Assembly: GCF_900659635.1 (NCBI RefSeq)
Contig: NZ_CAACVB010000018.1
Location: forward strand, 1 to 61,383
Origin: Actinomadura roseirufa
GTDB lineage: Bacteria > Actinomycetota > Actinomycetes > Streptosporangiales > Streptosporangiaceae
Length of the DNA stretch: 61,383 nt
Direction of reading: 5' to 3'
The notes beneath the pieces were generated by a model. The model saw only the letters and a list, made by a program, of their open reading frames with translations. It did no database searches and was not told the DNA's origin. Shown piece by piece: positions 43,610 through 52,964 of this stretch. Each line of letters starts with the position of its first letter. The first letter of the stretch is position 1. Both the position numbers and the translations under genes were made by a program.

Positions 43610-46078
43610 TCAGCGGACGCCGCTGGTGACGCGGTACACGTCGTAGACGCCGTCGATCGAGCGGACGGCCTTCAGCACGTGGCCGAGATGCTTCGGGTCG
43701 CCCATCTCGAAGGTGAAACGGCTGACGGCGACGCGGTCGCGGGTGGTGGTGACCGACGCGGAGAGGATGTTGACGTGCTGGTCGGAGAGCACGCGCGTGA
43801 CGTCCGACAGCAGCCGGGGCCGGTCGAGGGCCTCGACCTGGATGGCGACGAGGAAGACCGAGTCCTCGCCCGGGGACCAGGTGACGTCGATCAGCCGGTC
43901 GGGCTGGGTCTTGAGGTTGGCGACGTTGGCGCAGTCGGCCCGGTGCACCGAGACCCCGTGGCCGCGGGTGACGAAGCCGACGATGTCATCGCCCGGCACC
44001 GGGGTGCAGCAGCGCGACAGCCGGACCCAGACGTCCGGGTCGCCGGCGACGACGACGCCGGGGTCGCCGGCGACCCGGCCCCGCTTGCGGCGCGTCGGCA
44101 GCGCGATCTCGGCGAGGTCCTCCTCGGCGCTCTCCACGCCGCCGAGGGCCTCCACGAGCCGCTGCACGACGGTCTGCGCGGAGACGTGGCCCTCGCCGAC
44201 GGCGGCGTACAGCGACGACACGTCGGTGTAGCGCATGTCGCGGGCGAGGGCGAGCAGCGCCTCCCCGGACATCATCCGCTGCAGCGGCATGTTCTGCTTG
44301 CGCATCGCGCGGGCGATGGAGTCCTTGCCGGACTCGATCGCGGTGTCGCGGCGCTCCTTGGAGAACCAGTGCTTGATCTTGTTGCGGGCGCGGGCGCTCT
44401 TGACGAAGCCGAGCCAGTCGCGGCTGGGCCCGGCGTCCTGCGACTTGGAGGTGAACACCTCGACGGTGTCGCCGTTGTCGAGGGTCGACTCGAGGGGGAC
44501 GAGACGGCCGTTGACGCGGGCGCCGATACATCGGTGGCCGACCTCGGTGTGGATTGCGTAGGCGAAGTCGACCGGGGTCGCGCCCTGCGGCAGCGCGATC
44601 ACGTCGCCCTTCGGGGTGAAGACGAACACCTCCGAGACCGACAGGTCGAACCGCAGCGACTCCAGGAACTCCGCCGGGTCGGCGGTCTCCTTCTGCCAGT
44701 CCAGGAGCTGGCGCAGCCACTGCATGTCGCCGGCCTTGCGGCCGCCGACGGTCTCCTCCTTGTACTTCCAGTGCGCGGCGACGCCGTACTCGGCGCGCCG
44801 GTGCATGCCCCAGGTGCGGATCTGCAGTTCGACGGGCTTGCCCTCGGGGCCGATCACCGTCGTGTGCAGCGACTGGTACATGTTGAACTTCGGCATCGCG
44901 ATGTAGTCCTTGAACCGGCCGGGGACCGGGTTCCATCGCGCGTGGATCGAGCCGAGGGCGGCGTAGCAGTCGCGGACGCTGTCGACGAGGACCCGGATGC
45001 CGACCAGGTCGTAGATGTCGTCGAAGCTGACGTCCCGCGCGATCATCTTCTGGTAGATCGAGTAGTAGTGCTTCGGCCGGCCGGTGACGGTGGCCTTGAT
45101 GCGGGCCTCGCGCAGGTCGGTCGAGACGTTCTCGATGACCTCCTGGAGGTAGACGTCGCGGCGGGGGGCGCGCTCGGAGACCAGGCGGGCGATCTCGTCG
45201 AACCGCTTGGGGTACATCGTGGCGAACGCGAGGTCCTCCAGCTCCCACTTGAGCGTGTTCATGCCGAGCCGGTGGGCGAGCGGCGCGAACACCTCCAGGG
45301 TCTCGCGGGCCTTCTTCTCCTGCTTGTGCCGCGGCATGTAGCGCAGCGTGCGCATGTTGTGCAGCCGGTCGCCGAGCTTGATCACCAGGACGCGGATGTC
45401 GCGGGACATCGCCACGACCATCTTGCGGACGGTCTCGGCCTCGGCGGCCTCGCCGTACTTGACCTTGTCGAGCTTGGTCACCCCGTCGACGAGCGCGGCG
45501 ATCTCGTCGCCGAAGTCGGCGCTCAGCTCCTCCAGGGTGTACGGCGTGTCCTCGACGGTGTCGTGCAGCAGCGCCGCGCACAGCGTCTCGGTGTTCATGC
45601 CGAGCTCGGCGAGGATGGTCGCGACCGCGAGCGGGTGCGTGATGTACGGGTCGCCGCTCTTGCGCTTCTGGTGCCGGTGGTAGTGCGCCGCGACGTCGTA
45701 CGCGCGCTCGATCAGCCGGAGGTCCGCCTTCGGATGCGTGTTGCGGACCGTCTTGATCAGTGGTTCGAGTACCGGGTTCATAGTGGGGCCGCGCTGGGCG
45801 CCCAACCTGGCGAGCCTTCGGCGCACCCGGGCGGCAGACGGTGGGATCGTGGTGGAGGCTGGTGTGCCTTTGACTGTGTCTTTGCCGGAGGGGTCTTCGG
45901 CGGTTCCGGCGGTGTCGGCGGTTTCGGCCGCGGTGTCGGCGTCCCCGGCGGCGGGGTCGGCGGACGGCTCCGCTCCACCCGCGGGCGGCCGCGCGTCGTC
46001 CCGGGCGGACCGGGACTCGGCCGCGTGCTCTGCCGCGGCGTCGGTCACCGCGCCGGTCGATACCACCTCACCGGGCAC
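43610..46078 (-). CDS. relA: bifunctional (p)ppGpp synthetase/hydrolase
   Basis: The 822-residue Rel protein makes and degrades the alarmone (p)ppGpp. The N-terminal ~95 residues are an Ala/Asp/Thr-rich, probably disordered extension. The HD hydrolase domain has HDTVEDTP at 172-179. The synthetase domain carries [10 protein letters not shown], the RXKD form linked with bifunctional enzymes. TGS, a zinc-finger-like region with [10 protein letters not shown] and a C-terminal ACT domain follow. The GTG at 46078 has GGGAGGCTGA upstream. It follows apt in the same direction, with a possible own -10 box (TAGACT, 46154-46159). Confidence 0.96.
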   Translation of the reverse strand: MPGEVVSTGAVTDAAAEHAAESRSARDDARPPAGGAEPSADPAAGDADTAAETADTAGTAEDPSGKDTVKGTPASTTIPPSAARVRRRLARLGAQRGPTMNPVLEPLIKTVRNTHPKADLRLIERAYDVAAHYHRHQKRKSGDPYITHPLAVATILAELGMNTETLCAALLHDTVEDTPYTLEELSADFGDEIAALVDGVTKLDKVKYGEAAEAETVRKMVVAMSRDIRVLVIKLGDRLHNMRTLRYMPRHKQEKKARETLEVFAPLAHRLGMNTLKWELEDLAFATMYPKRFDEIARLVSERAPRRDVYLQEVIENVSTDLREARIKATVTGRPKHYYSIYQKMIARDVSFDDIYDLVGIRVLVDSVRDCYAALGSIHARWNPVPGRFKDYIAMPKFNMYQSLHTTVIGPEGKPVELQIRTWGMHRRAEYGVAAHWKYKEETVGGRKAGDMQWLRQLLDWQKETADPAEFLESLRFDLSVSEVFVFTPKGDVIALPQGATPVDFAYAIHTEVGHRCIGARVNGRLVPLESTLDNGDTVEVFTSKSQDAGPSRDWLGFVKSARARNKIKHWFSKERRDTAIESGKDSIARAMRKQNMPLQRMMSGEALLALARDMRYTDVSSLYAAVGEGHVSAQTVVQRLVEALGGVESAEEDLAEIALPTRRKRGRVAGDPGVVVAGDPDVWVRLSRCCTPVPGDDIVGFVTRGHGVSVHRADCANVANLKTQPDRLIDVTWSPGEDSVFLVAIQVEALDRPRLLSDVTRVLSDQHVNILSASVTTTRDRVAVSRFTFEMGDPKHLGHVLKAVRSIDGVYDVYRVTSGVR

Positions 46079-46177
46079 TCAGCCTCCCTGGTCCTTGCGG
46101 GCGCGGTGTCCCGCGCCCTGCGAGACGCGCCCGTCCCCTCCGGACTTGACGCCAGTCTATCCGGCGCCCGTTTTGTG

Positions 46178-46702
46178 CTAGACCGTAACCAACGAGTGGA
46201 CGTCCAGATTCCCGAGCTTCCCACGTCCTCGCAGGAACGACAGCTCGATGAGGACCGAAAGCCCGGCGACCTCGCCCCCGCCACGGCGGACGAGCTCGGC
46301 GGCGGCCCTGGCGGTTCCGCCGGTGGCCAGCACGTCGTCGACGATCAGGACCCGGTCACCGGGCCGGAACGCGTCGGCGTGAACCTCGATGGTCTCGGTT
46401 CCGTACTCGAGATCATAGGTCTCCGCGAGGGTCCGTGACGGCAGCTTTCCCTTTTTGCGCACCGGGACGAAGCCCGCGCCGAAGTGGTAGGCCACCGGGG
46501 CGGCGAGGATGAAGCCGCGCGCCTCGATCCCGACGATCTTGTCGACGGTGCCGCGGCCGTGGTGGTTGACGATCTGGTCGACCGCCCCCGCGAACGCGAC
46601 GTGGTCGGCGAGCAGGGGCGTGATGTCCTTGAACAGCACTCCCGGTTTCGGGTAGTCGGCCACGTCGCGGATCCGCTCCTGGATCAGCCTGCCGAGGTCC
46701 AC
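46178..46702 (-). CDS. apt: adenine phosphoribosyltransferase
   Basis: Apt salvages adenine with PRPP to give AMP. The PRPP motif is VLIVDDVLATGGT, and the N-terminal conserved region is IRDVADYPKPGVLFKDITPL. I prefer GTG at 46702 as the start (174 residues), because AGGAG lies six bases before it and family members begin close to this point. An ATG at 46726 in the same frame has no ribosome site and lies only five bases from a very stable hairpin. It lies between secF and relA, as in other actinobacteria. Confidence 0.93.
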   Translation of the reverse strand: MDLGRLIQERIRDVADYPKPGVLFKDITPLLADHVAFAGAVDQIVNHHGRGTVDKIVGIEARGFILAAPVAYHFGAGFVPVRKKGKLPSRTLAETYDLEYGTETIEVHADAFRPGDRVLIVDDVLATGGTARAAAELVRRGGGEVAGLSVLIELSFLRGRGKLGNLDVHSLVTV

Positions 46703-46731
46703 GTTCCACTCCTGTGCCGTAGTCATGGATA

Positions 46732-46778
46732 GGCCGTGCCCGCGCCCGCCCCGGTGAGGGACGGGCGCGGGCACGGCC
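46732..46778 (-). terminator. very stable hairpin between secF and apt
   Basis: The 17-nt arms at 46732-46748 and 46762-46778 are perfectly complementary, with a 13-nt loop. It lies between the secF stop codon (46809) and the apt start. It may terminate the yajC-secD-secF transcript, protect its 3' end, or limit translation of apt. Confidence 0.75.
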
Positions 46779-46808
46779 GGATGTCGTGCCCGCCGCCTGC
46801 CGGCGGCG

Positions 46809-47966
46809 CTACTTGCCGCCGCCGCGGCGTTGCTGGCGGGAACCGCGTTTGGGCTGCTGCCGCGGCCCCTGCTGCACCACCTTGCGGATCGTGACCGAGG
46901 CGTTGACGTCCTCCTCGGCGGGCGTCTCGCGCTCGCGCCCGTCCTCGTCGGACGCCTCCGCCGGGCCCGTGGCGGCCTTCACCTTGGCGGTCCGGGCCTG
47001 CCGCTTCGCGCTGGTCTCGCGGCGCGCGATGTTGGCGCGGATCTGGCGGTACTTCGGCTCGCGCTCCTTCAGCTGGACCAGCAGCGGCGTCGCCACGCAG
47101 ATCGAGGAGTACGTACCGACGATCATGCCGACGAACAGGGCCAGCGACAGGTCCTTCAGGGTGCCGGCGCCGAACAGCGTGGTACCGATGAACAGGATGG
47201 CCGCGACCGGCAGGATCGCCACCAGCGAGGTGTTGAGGGAGCGGACCAGCGTGCTGCTGAGCGCCTGGTTGGCCGCCTCGCTGTAGGTGGTCTTGGAGGT
47301 CGGGCCGAGCGGCCGGGTGACCTCCTTGATCATGTCGAAGACCACGACCGCGTCGTACAGGGAGTAGCCGAGGATCGTCAGGAACCCCAGCAGCGTCGCG
47401 GGGGTCACCTCGAATCCCGACCAGGCGTAGACGCCGGCGGTGATGACGAGGTCGTGCACCAGCGCGACGACCGCGGCCAGCGCCATCCGCCACTCGAACG
47501 CCACCGACAGATAGCCGATGATCAAGATCATGAAGACGACCAGCGCCTGCCACGCCTTCTTCTGGATCTCCCCGCCCCACGAGGCGCCGACCACCTGGGT
47601 GCTGACCTTGTCGGCTGGGATCTTCAGATCCTGCGTGACGTTCTTCTTGACCTGGGTGACCTGGGTCGAGGAAAGGCTCTCGGTCGTCACCCGCCAGTCG
47701 CCGCCGGCCTTCTGCACGATCGCCTGGTGGGCGCCGCCGCCGGTGACGGCGCCGCGCACCTGCTCGATCGACGAGCTCGGCGCCTTGAACGTGAAGACCG
47801 AGCCGCCCTTGAACTCCACGCCGATGTTGAGCCCCTGGATCAGCAGGCCCGCGATCGACACCACCAGCAGCAGCCCGGAGATCGAGTACCAGATCCTCGG
47901 CTTGCCGACGATGTCGGCGCTGATCTCACCCCGGTAGATCCGGGAGATGATCGCACGCAGTCCCAT
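46809..47966 (-). CDS. secF: protein translocase subunit SecF
   Basis: SecF works with SecD to use the proton gradient to complete protein export. The 385-residue protein has six membrane helices. The first helix is at about 23-43, followed by a short exterior domain (LNIGVEFKGGSVF is the conserved entry). The RND-like membrane part contains LTILGYSLYDAVVVFD. The cytoplasmic tail is rich in Lys, Arg, Gln and Gly. It follows secD by three bases. Confidence 0.96.
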   Translation of the reverse strand: MGLRAIISRIYRGEISADIVGKPRIWYSISGLLLVVSIAGLLIQGLNIGVEFKGGSVFTFKAPSSSIEQVRGAVTGGGAHQAIVQKAGGDWRVTTESLSSTQVTQVKKNVTQDLKIPADKVSTQVVGASWGGEIQKKAWQALVVFMILIIGYLSVAFEWRMALAAVVALVHDLVITAGVYAWSGFEVTPATLLGFLTILGYSLYDAVVVFDMIKEVTRPLGPTSKTTYSEAANQALSSTLVRSLNTSLVAILPVAAILFIGTTLFGAGTLKDLSLALFVGMIVGTYSSICVATPLLVQLKEREPKYRQIRANIARRETSAKRQARTAKVKAATGPAEASDEDGRERETPAEEDVNASVTIRKVVQQGPRQQPKRGSRQQRRGGGK

Positions 47967-47969
47967 GGA

Positions 47970-49772
47970 TCAGACCTCCTGGCTCGTCGGCTGAGCGGCG
48001 CCGGAGTCGGGCTGCGTCCGGCGCAGCCGCTTGGCGTCGAGGCCGGAGAGCGGATGGCCCCGGCCGAAGAAGGCGGTGCGCGACAGCAGCGCCACCAGCG
48101 GCTTGGTGAAGAAGAACACCACCACGATGTCGATGAGGGTGGTGAGCCCCATCGCGAAGGCGAACCCGGCGACGCCGCCGACCGCGAGGAAGTACAGCAC
48201 CAGCGCGGCCAGGAACGTCACGGCGTCGGCGACCAGGATGGTGCGCCGGGCCCGCTTCCAGGCGTTCTCCACCGAGGAGCGCAGCTTGCGGCCGGCCCGC
48301 AGCTCGTCGCGCAGCCGCTCGAAGTAGACGATGAACGAGTCGGCGGTGATGCCGATGGAGACGATGAGGCCGATGATGTGCGGCAGCGAGAGCCGGAACC
48401 CCATCCCCTCGCCGAGGATCACCACCGAGACGTAGGTGATGATCGACGCCACGACCAGGCTGGACACCGCGACCAGTCCGAGGCCCCGGTAGTACAGCAG
48501 GCAGTACAGCACCACGAGGCCGAGACCGATGGCGCCGGCGATCAGGCCGCCGCGCAGCTGGTCGGCGCCGAGCGTGGACGACACCTCGTCGATGGAGCTC
48601 TGCTTGAACTCCAGCGGCAGCGCCCCGTACTTGAGCACGTTGGCCAGGTCGGTGGCGTAGCGCTGGTTGAAGCTGTCGGGCGGGCCGTCGATGCGGGCGG
48701 TGCCGCCGTTGATCGCGCCCTGGTTGATGCTGGGCGCAGAGACGACCTGCCCGTCCAGGACGATCGCGACCTGCGCCTGCGGTGAGCCCGGGCTCTGCTG
48801 GTAGGCCTTGTACGCCTCGGTGGTGACCTGGCCGAACTGCCGGCCGCCCTTGCCGTCGAACTTCAGCGAGACCGACCAGCTCGCCTCGCCGTTCTGGGCG
48901 TTCGGCGGCATCGCGTTGGCGCCCGAGACGTTCTCGCCGAGCACCCGCACCGGCCCGAGGATGTACTTGCTGACCTGGCCCTTCTCCTCGTTCTGGTCAC
49001 AGGCCGCGACGAACTTGCGGTTCGGGTCGTTCGACCCGGGCGCCCGCTTGTCGTCGGTGTAGCAGTTCAGCGTCTCGAACTGCTTGATGACCGCCTTGTC
49101 GTCGACGCCGGAGAAGTCCTGCGCCGGCGCCTGCTGCGGCGGCGTCGTCGGCAGGCCGGTCGGCGGAGCCGAGGGCGTCGCCGACGGGGCGGGCGTGCCC
49201 GAGCCGGACGGCGTGGGCGAGGGAGCGGTGAGCGCCTGCGACAGCGCCCGCCCGCGGGGCGAGGCCGAGGGCGAGGGCGAGGGCGAACCGGACTGCGTGC
49301 CCGACGCCGAGGGCGACGGCGTCGCCTTGCCGGCCTTGCCGCCCTTGCCGGGCGACGGCGTCGGCGCCGGCGCGGACGGCGCCGACGGCTTGCCGTCGGC
49401 GACCGCGAACACCTGGCGGAACTGCAGCTTCGCCGTGGTGCCGATCAGCTGGACCACGCGGTCCTGGCCCTCGCCGGGCACGTTGACCACGATGTTGTTG
49501 CCACCCTGCTTCGCGACCTCCGCGTCGGAGACGCCCAGACCGTTGACCCGCTGCGTCATGATCTTGACGGCCTGGTTCATCTGGGATGCGGGCGGGTTCT
49601 TGCCCGACTCGGTCTTGGCGGTGAGGGTGACCGTCGTCCCGCCCGCGAGGTCCAGCCCCAGCTTGGGCGTGGTCCGCCCCTGCAGGAGCGCCACGCCGGC
49701 CAGGGCGACCATGATCACGAAGAGCGCGAGGAGCGTGCGCCCGGGCTTGGGGACATTGCTAGGCGGAGCCAC
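47970..49772 (-). CDS. secD: protein translocase subunit SecD
   Basis: The 600-residue SecD subunit has one N-terminal helix, a large exterior domain and five C-terminal helices. Motif LGLDLAGGTTVTL follows the first helix, and LGADQLRGGL marks the start of the membrane part. A Pro/Ser/Thr/Gly-rich insertion of about 90 residues (roughly 125-215) interrupts the first exterior domain. It is longer than in E. coli SecD but such linkers occur in actinomycetes. The GTG at 49772 is used. An ATG just upstream is in another frame and stops after seven codons. Confidence 0.95.
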   Translation of the reverse strand: MAPPSNVPKPGRTLLALFVIMVALAGVALLQGRTTPKLGLDLAGGTTVTLTAKTESGKNPPASQMNQAVKIMTQRVNGLGVSDAEVAKQGGNNIVVNVPGEGQDRVVQLIGTTAKLQFRQVFAVADGKPSAPSAPAPTPSPGKGGKAGKATPSPSASGTQSGSPSPSPSASPRGRALSQALTAPSPTPSGSGTPAPSATPSAPPTGLPTTPPQQAPAQDFSGVDDKAVIKQFETLNCYTDDKRAPGSNDPNRKFVAACDQNEEKGQVSKYILGPVRVLGENVSGANAMPPNAQNGEASWSVSLKFDGKGGRQFGQVTTEAYKAYQQSPGSPQAQVAIVLDGQVVSAPSINQGAINGGTARIDGPPDSFNQRYATDLANVLKYGALPLEFKQSSIDEVSSTLGADQLRGGLIAGAIGLGLVVLYCLLYYRGLGLVAVSSLVVASIITYVSVVILGEGMGFRLSLPHIIGLIVSIGITADSFIVYFERLRDELRAGRKLRSSVENAWKRARRTILVADAVTFLAALVLYFLAVGGVAGFAFAMGLTTLIDIVVVFFFTKPLVALLSRTAFFGRGHPLSGLDAKRLRRTQPDSGAAQPTSQEV

Positions 49773-49812
49773 TGGTCGTCATTTCCCGTCTTGAGTCGTT
49801 GCCGGAGGGGCG

Positions 49813-50385
49813 TCAGGCCGAGGGCTTCTCCGCGGCCTTCGCCTTCACCTTCGTCCGCGACCTGGAGCCGGAGGCGTCCCCCTCGTCCTCGGCGTCCTCG
49901 GCGTCCTCGGCGGCGTGCGCCTGGTCGGCGTCCTCGGCGGCGGTCCCGGTGCCGGTCTCCTTGGCGTCCCGCTCCGCGGCGTCACCCTTGGTGAGCTCGA
50001 CGCGGCCGGACTCCTCCTCGTCCCGGTCGTGCTCCCGGTCGCCGTCCTCGCCGTCCTCGTCGAGCTCGTCGTCGACGTCGTCGGGCTCCTCGTCCTTGAG
50101 GACCTGCATGACGGCCTGCTTCACGAAGCGGACCTCGACGCCGGGAGCGATCTCCAGGAGCAGTCCGTCGTCGTCGACCGACACGACGGTGGCGTGGATG
50201 CCGCTGGTCGTCAGCACCCGGGCGCCCGGTTCCATGGCGTTCTGCATGTTCATCTGCTCTTTACGGCGCTTGCTCTGCGGCCGGATGAGCAGGAAGTAGA
50301 AGACCAGGGGCACGGCGAGGAGCAGCAGCAGGTTGAAGGACCCGCTACCGCCGGACGACGCCGCGATAATCATGTCGCTGCCCAT
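49813..50385 (-). CDS. yajC: preprotein translocase subunit YajC
   Basis: The 190-residue protein has one membrane helix (NLLLLLAVPLVFYFLLIRPQ), followed by the conserved small domain RRKEQMNMQNAMEPGARVLT. A long acidic tail rich in Asp, Glu and Ala makes up about residues 100-175, whereas many YajC proteins end near residue 110. YajC associates with SecDF at the translocon. The ATG at 50385 or 50373 may be used. A good promoter lies about 100 bp upstream. Confidence 0.93.
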   Translation of the reverse strand: MGSDMIIAASSGGSGSFNLLLLLAVPLVFYFLLIRPQSKRRKEQMNMQNAMEPGARVLTTSGIHATVVSVDDDGLLLEIAPGVEVRFVKQAVMQVLKDEEPDDVDDELDEDGEDGDREHDRDEEESGRVELTKGDAAERDAKETGTGTAAEDADQAHAAEDAEDAEDEGDASGSRSRTKVKAKAAEKPSA

Positions 50386-50480
50386 TACTGGGGCATCCTT
50401 CCGATGTGGTTTGCCCAGCCCGCGACCAGATCGGCCGCATCCTCGGGACCGCCGGCTGGTGACGGTGGACCAAGTCCCGG

Positions 50481-50509
50481 AGTCTAGAGAGTACGCGAGA
50501 CCCCGGCAA
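50481..50509 (-). promoter_or_regulatory. promoter of the yajC-secD-secF operon
   Basis: On the minus strand TTGCCG (50504-50509) and TAGACT (50481-50486) are separated by 17 bp. The expected start point near 50474 gives a leader of about 90 nt. It separates this operon from ruvCAB, which ends at 50560. Confidence 0.65.
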
Positions 50510-50559
50510 CGACGTGACGATCGGTGACGCCGGGAAGTTCCCAAGCCGTTACCAGATGA

Positions 50560-51696
50560 TCACGAACCGGGCCCCGCCGGGTCCCCGCCGGCGTCCCCGG
50601 CGGCCTCCTCGCCGGTCTCCGCGGCGCCGTCACCAGCGGCGTCGCGGCCCGTCTCGCCGTCCATCTCGAACAGCGTCCCGGTGAGCGGCGCCGTCCGGGG
50701 CGGGGTGAGGCCGAGATGGGCCCAGGCGGCGGCGGTCGCGACGCGGCCGCGCGGCGTCCGGGCGAGCAGCCCCTGCCTGACCAGAAAGGGCTCGGCGACG
50801 ACCTCGACGGTCTCGGGCTCCTCCCCCACCGACACCGCGAGCGTCGACAGCCCCACCGGCCCCCCGCCGAACTTGCGCAGCAGGGACCCGATGACGGCGC
50901 GGTCGAGCCGGTCGAGGCCGCGCTCGTCCACCTCGTAGAGGTGCAGCGCCGCCCGCGCCAGCTCCCGCGTGACCACGCCGTCGGCGCGGACCTCGGCGAA
51001 GTCGCGGACGCGGCGCAGCAGCCGGTTGGCGATGCGCGGCGTGCCCCGGGAGCGGCCGGCCACCTCGGCGGCGGCGTCATCGGTGATCTCCACTTCGAGC
51101 AGCCGCGCCGACCGCCGGACGATCACCTCCAGCTCCGCCGGCTCGTAGAAGTCCATGTGGGCGACGAACCCGAACCGGTCGCGCAGCGGCCCCGGCAGCA
51201 TCCCGGCCCGCGTGGTGGCGCCCACCAGCGTGAACGGGGCGATGTCCAGCGGGATCGCGGTGGCCCCGGGGCCCTTGCCCACCACGACGTCGACCCGGAA
51301 GTCCTCCATCGCCATGTAGAGCATCTCCTCGGCGGGCCTGGCCAGCCGGTGGATCTCGTCCAGGAAGAGCACCTCGCCCTCGGCGAGGGTGGACAGGACC
51401 GCCGCGAGGTCCCCGGCCCGTTCGATGGCGGGGCCGGAGGAGATCCGCAGCGGCTGCCCCAGCTCCGCCGCGATGATCATGGCGAGGGTCGTCTTGCCCA
51501 GCCCGGGGCCGCCCGACAGCAGGACGTGGTCGGGGGTGCGGCCCCGGCGCAGCGCGCCGTGCAGCACCAGCGAGAGCTGCTCGCGGACGCGTTCCTGGCC
51601 GACGAAGTCGTCGAGCCGTTTCGGCCGCAGCGCGGCCTCGATCACCTGCTCCTCGGTGCCCTCGGCGGCGGCCGAGACGAGCCTGTCCTCGGTCAT
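50560..51696 (-). CDS. ruvB: Holliday junction branch-migration ATPase RuvB
   Basis: The 378-residue AAA+ motor drives branch migration with RuvA. Walker A is GGPGLGKT at residues 62-69, Walker [11 protein letters not shown], sensor 1 LVGATTRAG, and the arginine finger lies in LRDRFG. The winged-helix C-domain is typical ([12 protein letters not shown]). The last ~40 residues are a Gly/Ala/Asp/Glu-rich tail not found in E. coli. The ATG overlaps the ruvA stop codon. Confidence 0.97.
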   Translation of the reverse strand: MTEDRLVSAAAEGTEEQVIEAALRPKRLDDFVGQERVREQLSLVLHGALRRGRTPDHVLLSGGPGLGKTTLAMIIAAELGQPLRISSGPAIERAGDLAAVLSTLAEGEVLFLDEIHRLARPAEEMLYMAMEDFRVDVVVGKGPGATAIPLDIAPFTLVGATTRAGMLPGPLRDRFGFVAHMDFYEPAELEVIVRRSARLLEVEITDDAAAEVAGRSRGTPRIANRLLRRVRDFAEVRADGVVTRELARAALHLYEVDERGLDRLDRAVIGSLLRKFGGGPVGLSTLAVSVGEEPETVEVVAEPFLVRQGLLARTPRGRVATAAAWAHLGLTPPRTAPLTGTLFEMDGETGRDAAGDGAAETGEEAAGDAGGDPAGPGS

Positions 51697-52301
51697 GCGC
51701 TGAGCTTCCTGAGCGCGGCCTTCAGCAGGGCGGCGACCGGCGGGATCTCGGTGCCGCCGGCGAGGTCGGCGGCGACCGCGTCCACGGCGGCGTCGGCGTC
51801 GCGCGCGGACCAGCCGAGGTTGACCAGGCCCGCCTGGACCTGCCCGCGCCACTGCTGGGCGGGCGCCGCCGGGCGGGCGCCCGGCCCGCCGTCGCCGGCC
51901 GGGCCGCCGAGCCGGTCCTTCAGCTCCAGCACGATGCGCTGGGCGCCCTTCTTGCCGATGCCGGGGACCCGGGTGAGCGCCGCGAAGTCCTCGGCCGCCA
52001 CGGCGTGCCGGAGCGCGTCGGGGCTGTGCACGGCGAGCATCGCCAGGGCGAGCCGGGGACCGACGCCACTGGCGGTCTGCAGCAGCTCGAACACCGTGCG
52101 CTCGTCGTCGTCGGCGAACCCGAACAGGGTGAGGGAGTCCTCCCGGACGACCAGGGACGTCGGCACCCGCGCCGGCTCGCCGACCCGGAGCCCGGCCAGG
52201 GTGGCCGGGGTGCACTGGACCGCGAACCCGACGCCGTGGACGTCGATCACCGCCCCGTCGGGACCGGCCGCGGCCACCTGGCCGCTGACGAAGGCGATCA
52301 C
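51693..52301 (-). CDS. ruvA: Holliday junction DNA-binding protein RuvA
   Basis: The 202-residue RuvA binds four-way junctions as a tetramer. The N-terminal OB-fold ([20 protein letters not shown]) is followed by two helix-hairpin-helix motifs ([13 protein letters not shown] and [16 protein letters not shown]). The C-terminal RuvB-binding domain ends the protein. The GTG start overlaps the ruvC stop codon (GTGA). Confidence 0.97.
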   Translation of the reverse strand: MIAFVSGQVAAAGPDGAVIDVHGVGFAVQCTPATLAGLRVGEPARVPTSLVVREDSLTLFGFADDDERTVFELLQTASGVGPRLALAMLAVHSPDALRHAVAAEDFAALTRVPGIGKKGAQRIVLELKDRLGGPAGDGGPGARPAAPAQQWRGQVQAGLVNLGWSARDADAAVDAVAADLAGGTEIPPVAALLKAALRKLSA

Positions 52302-52873
52302 TGGACGGTTCCTCCTCTGGTCCGGGCGGCCAGCCGCTCGCGCTCGGCCCGCGCCGCCTCCTCGATCCGCGACCGCTGCGCGTGGGCGAGCCTGGCCTGG
52401 GCCCCGCCGCGCCACAGGTGGCAGATCGCCAGCGCGAGCGCGTCGGCGGCGTCGGCGGGCCGCGGCGCCGTCTCCAGGTGCAGCAGCCGCGTCACCATCC
52501 GGGTGACCTGGGCCTTGTCGGCGCGGCCGTTGCCGGTGACGGCGGCCTTGGCCTCGCTCGGGGTGTGCAGGGCGACGGGCAGCCCGCGGCGGGCCGCGGC
52601 GAGCATGGCGATCCCGGCGGCCTGCGCGGTGCCCATCACGGTGCGGACGTTGTGCTGGGAGAACACCCGCTCGACCGCGACGGCGTCGGGCCGCAGCTCG
52701 TCCATGAGCGCCTCGACGCCGCGTTCCACGCCGAGCAGCCGCAGGGCGTGGTCCTCGTCCGGCGCCGTCCGGACGACGCTGACGTGGACCAGATGGAGCC
52801 GCTTGCCGGGGGCGCCCTCGACGACCCCCACCCCGCACCGGGTGAGCCCGGGGTCCACGCCCATCACCCGCAC
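52298..52873 (-). CDS. ruvC: Holliday junction resolvase RuvC
   Basis: The 191-residue endonuclease cuts Holliday junctions. Catalytic acids are Asp7 in [10 protein letters not shown], Glu68 in VERVF, and Asp141 and Asp144 in [11 protein letters not shown]. The start is GTG at 52873 by family comparison. Upstream, AAGGAG fits better with a five-codon frame (GTG at 52881) that ends in TGATG at the ATG of residue 4, so re-initiation at 52864 is an alternative. The operon order is ruvC-ruvA-ruvB. Confidence 0.96.
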   Translation of the reverse strand: MRVMGVDPGLTRCGVGVVEGAPGKRLHLVHVSVVRTAPDEDHALRLLGVERGVEALMDELRPDAVAVERVFSQHNVRTVMGTAQAAGIAMLAAARRGLPVALHTPSEAKAAVTGNGRADKAQVTRMVTRLLHLETAPRPADAADALALAICHLWRGGAQARLAHAQRSRIEEAARAERERLAARTRGGTVQ

Positions 52874-52964
52874 CCCGTCACCGCCGCGCTCCTTCGATCA
52901 TCTGTTCGGCTGCGGACACGCTACCAAGCCGGGACCCTCCGCGCGGGGCGGCGACCCGCCCACG

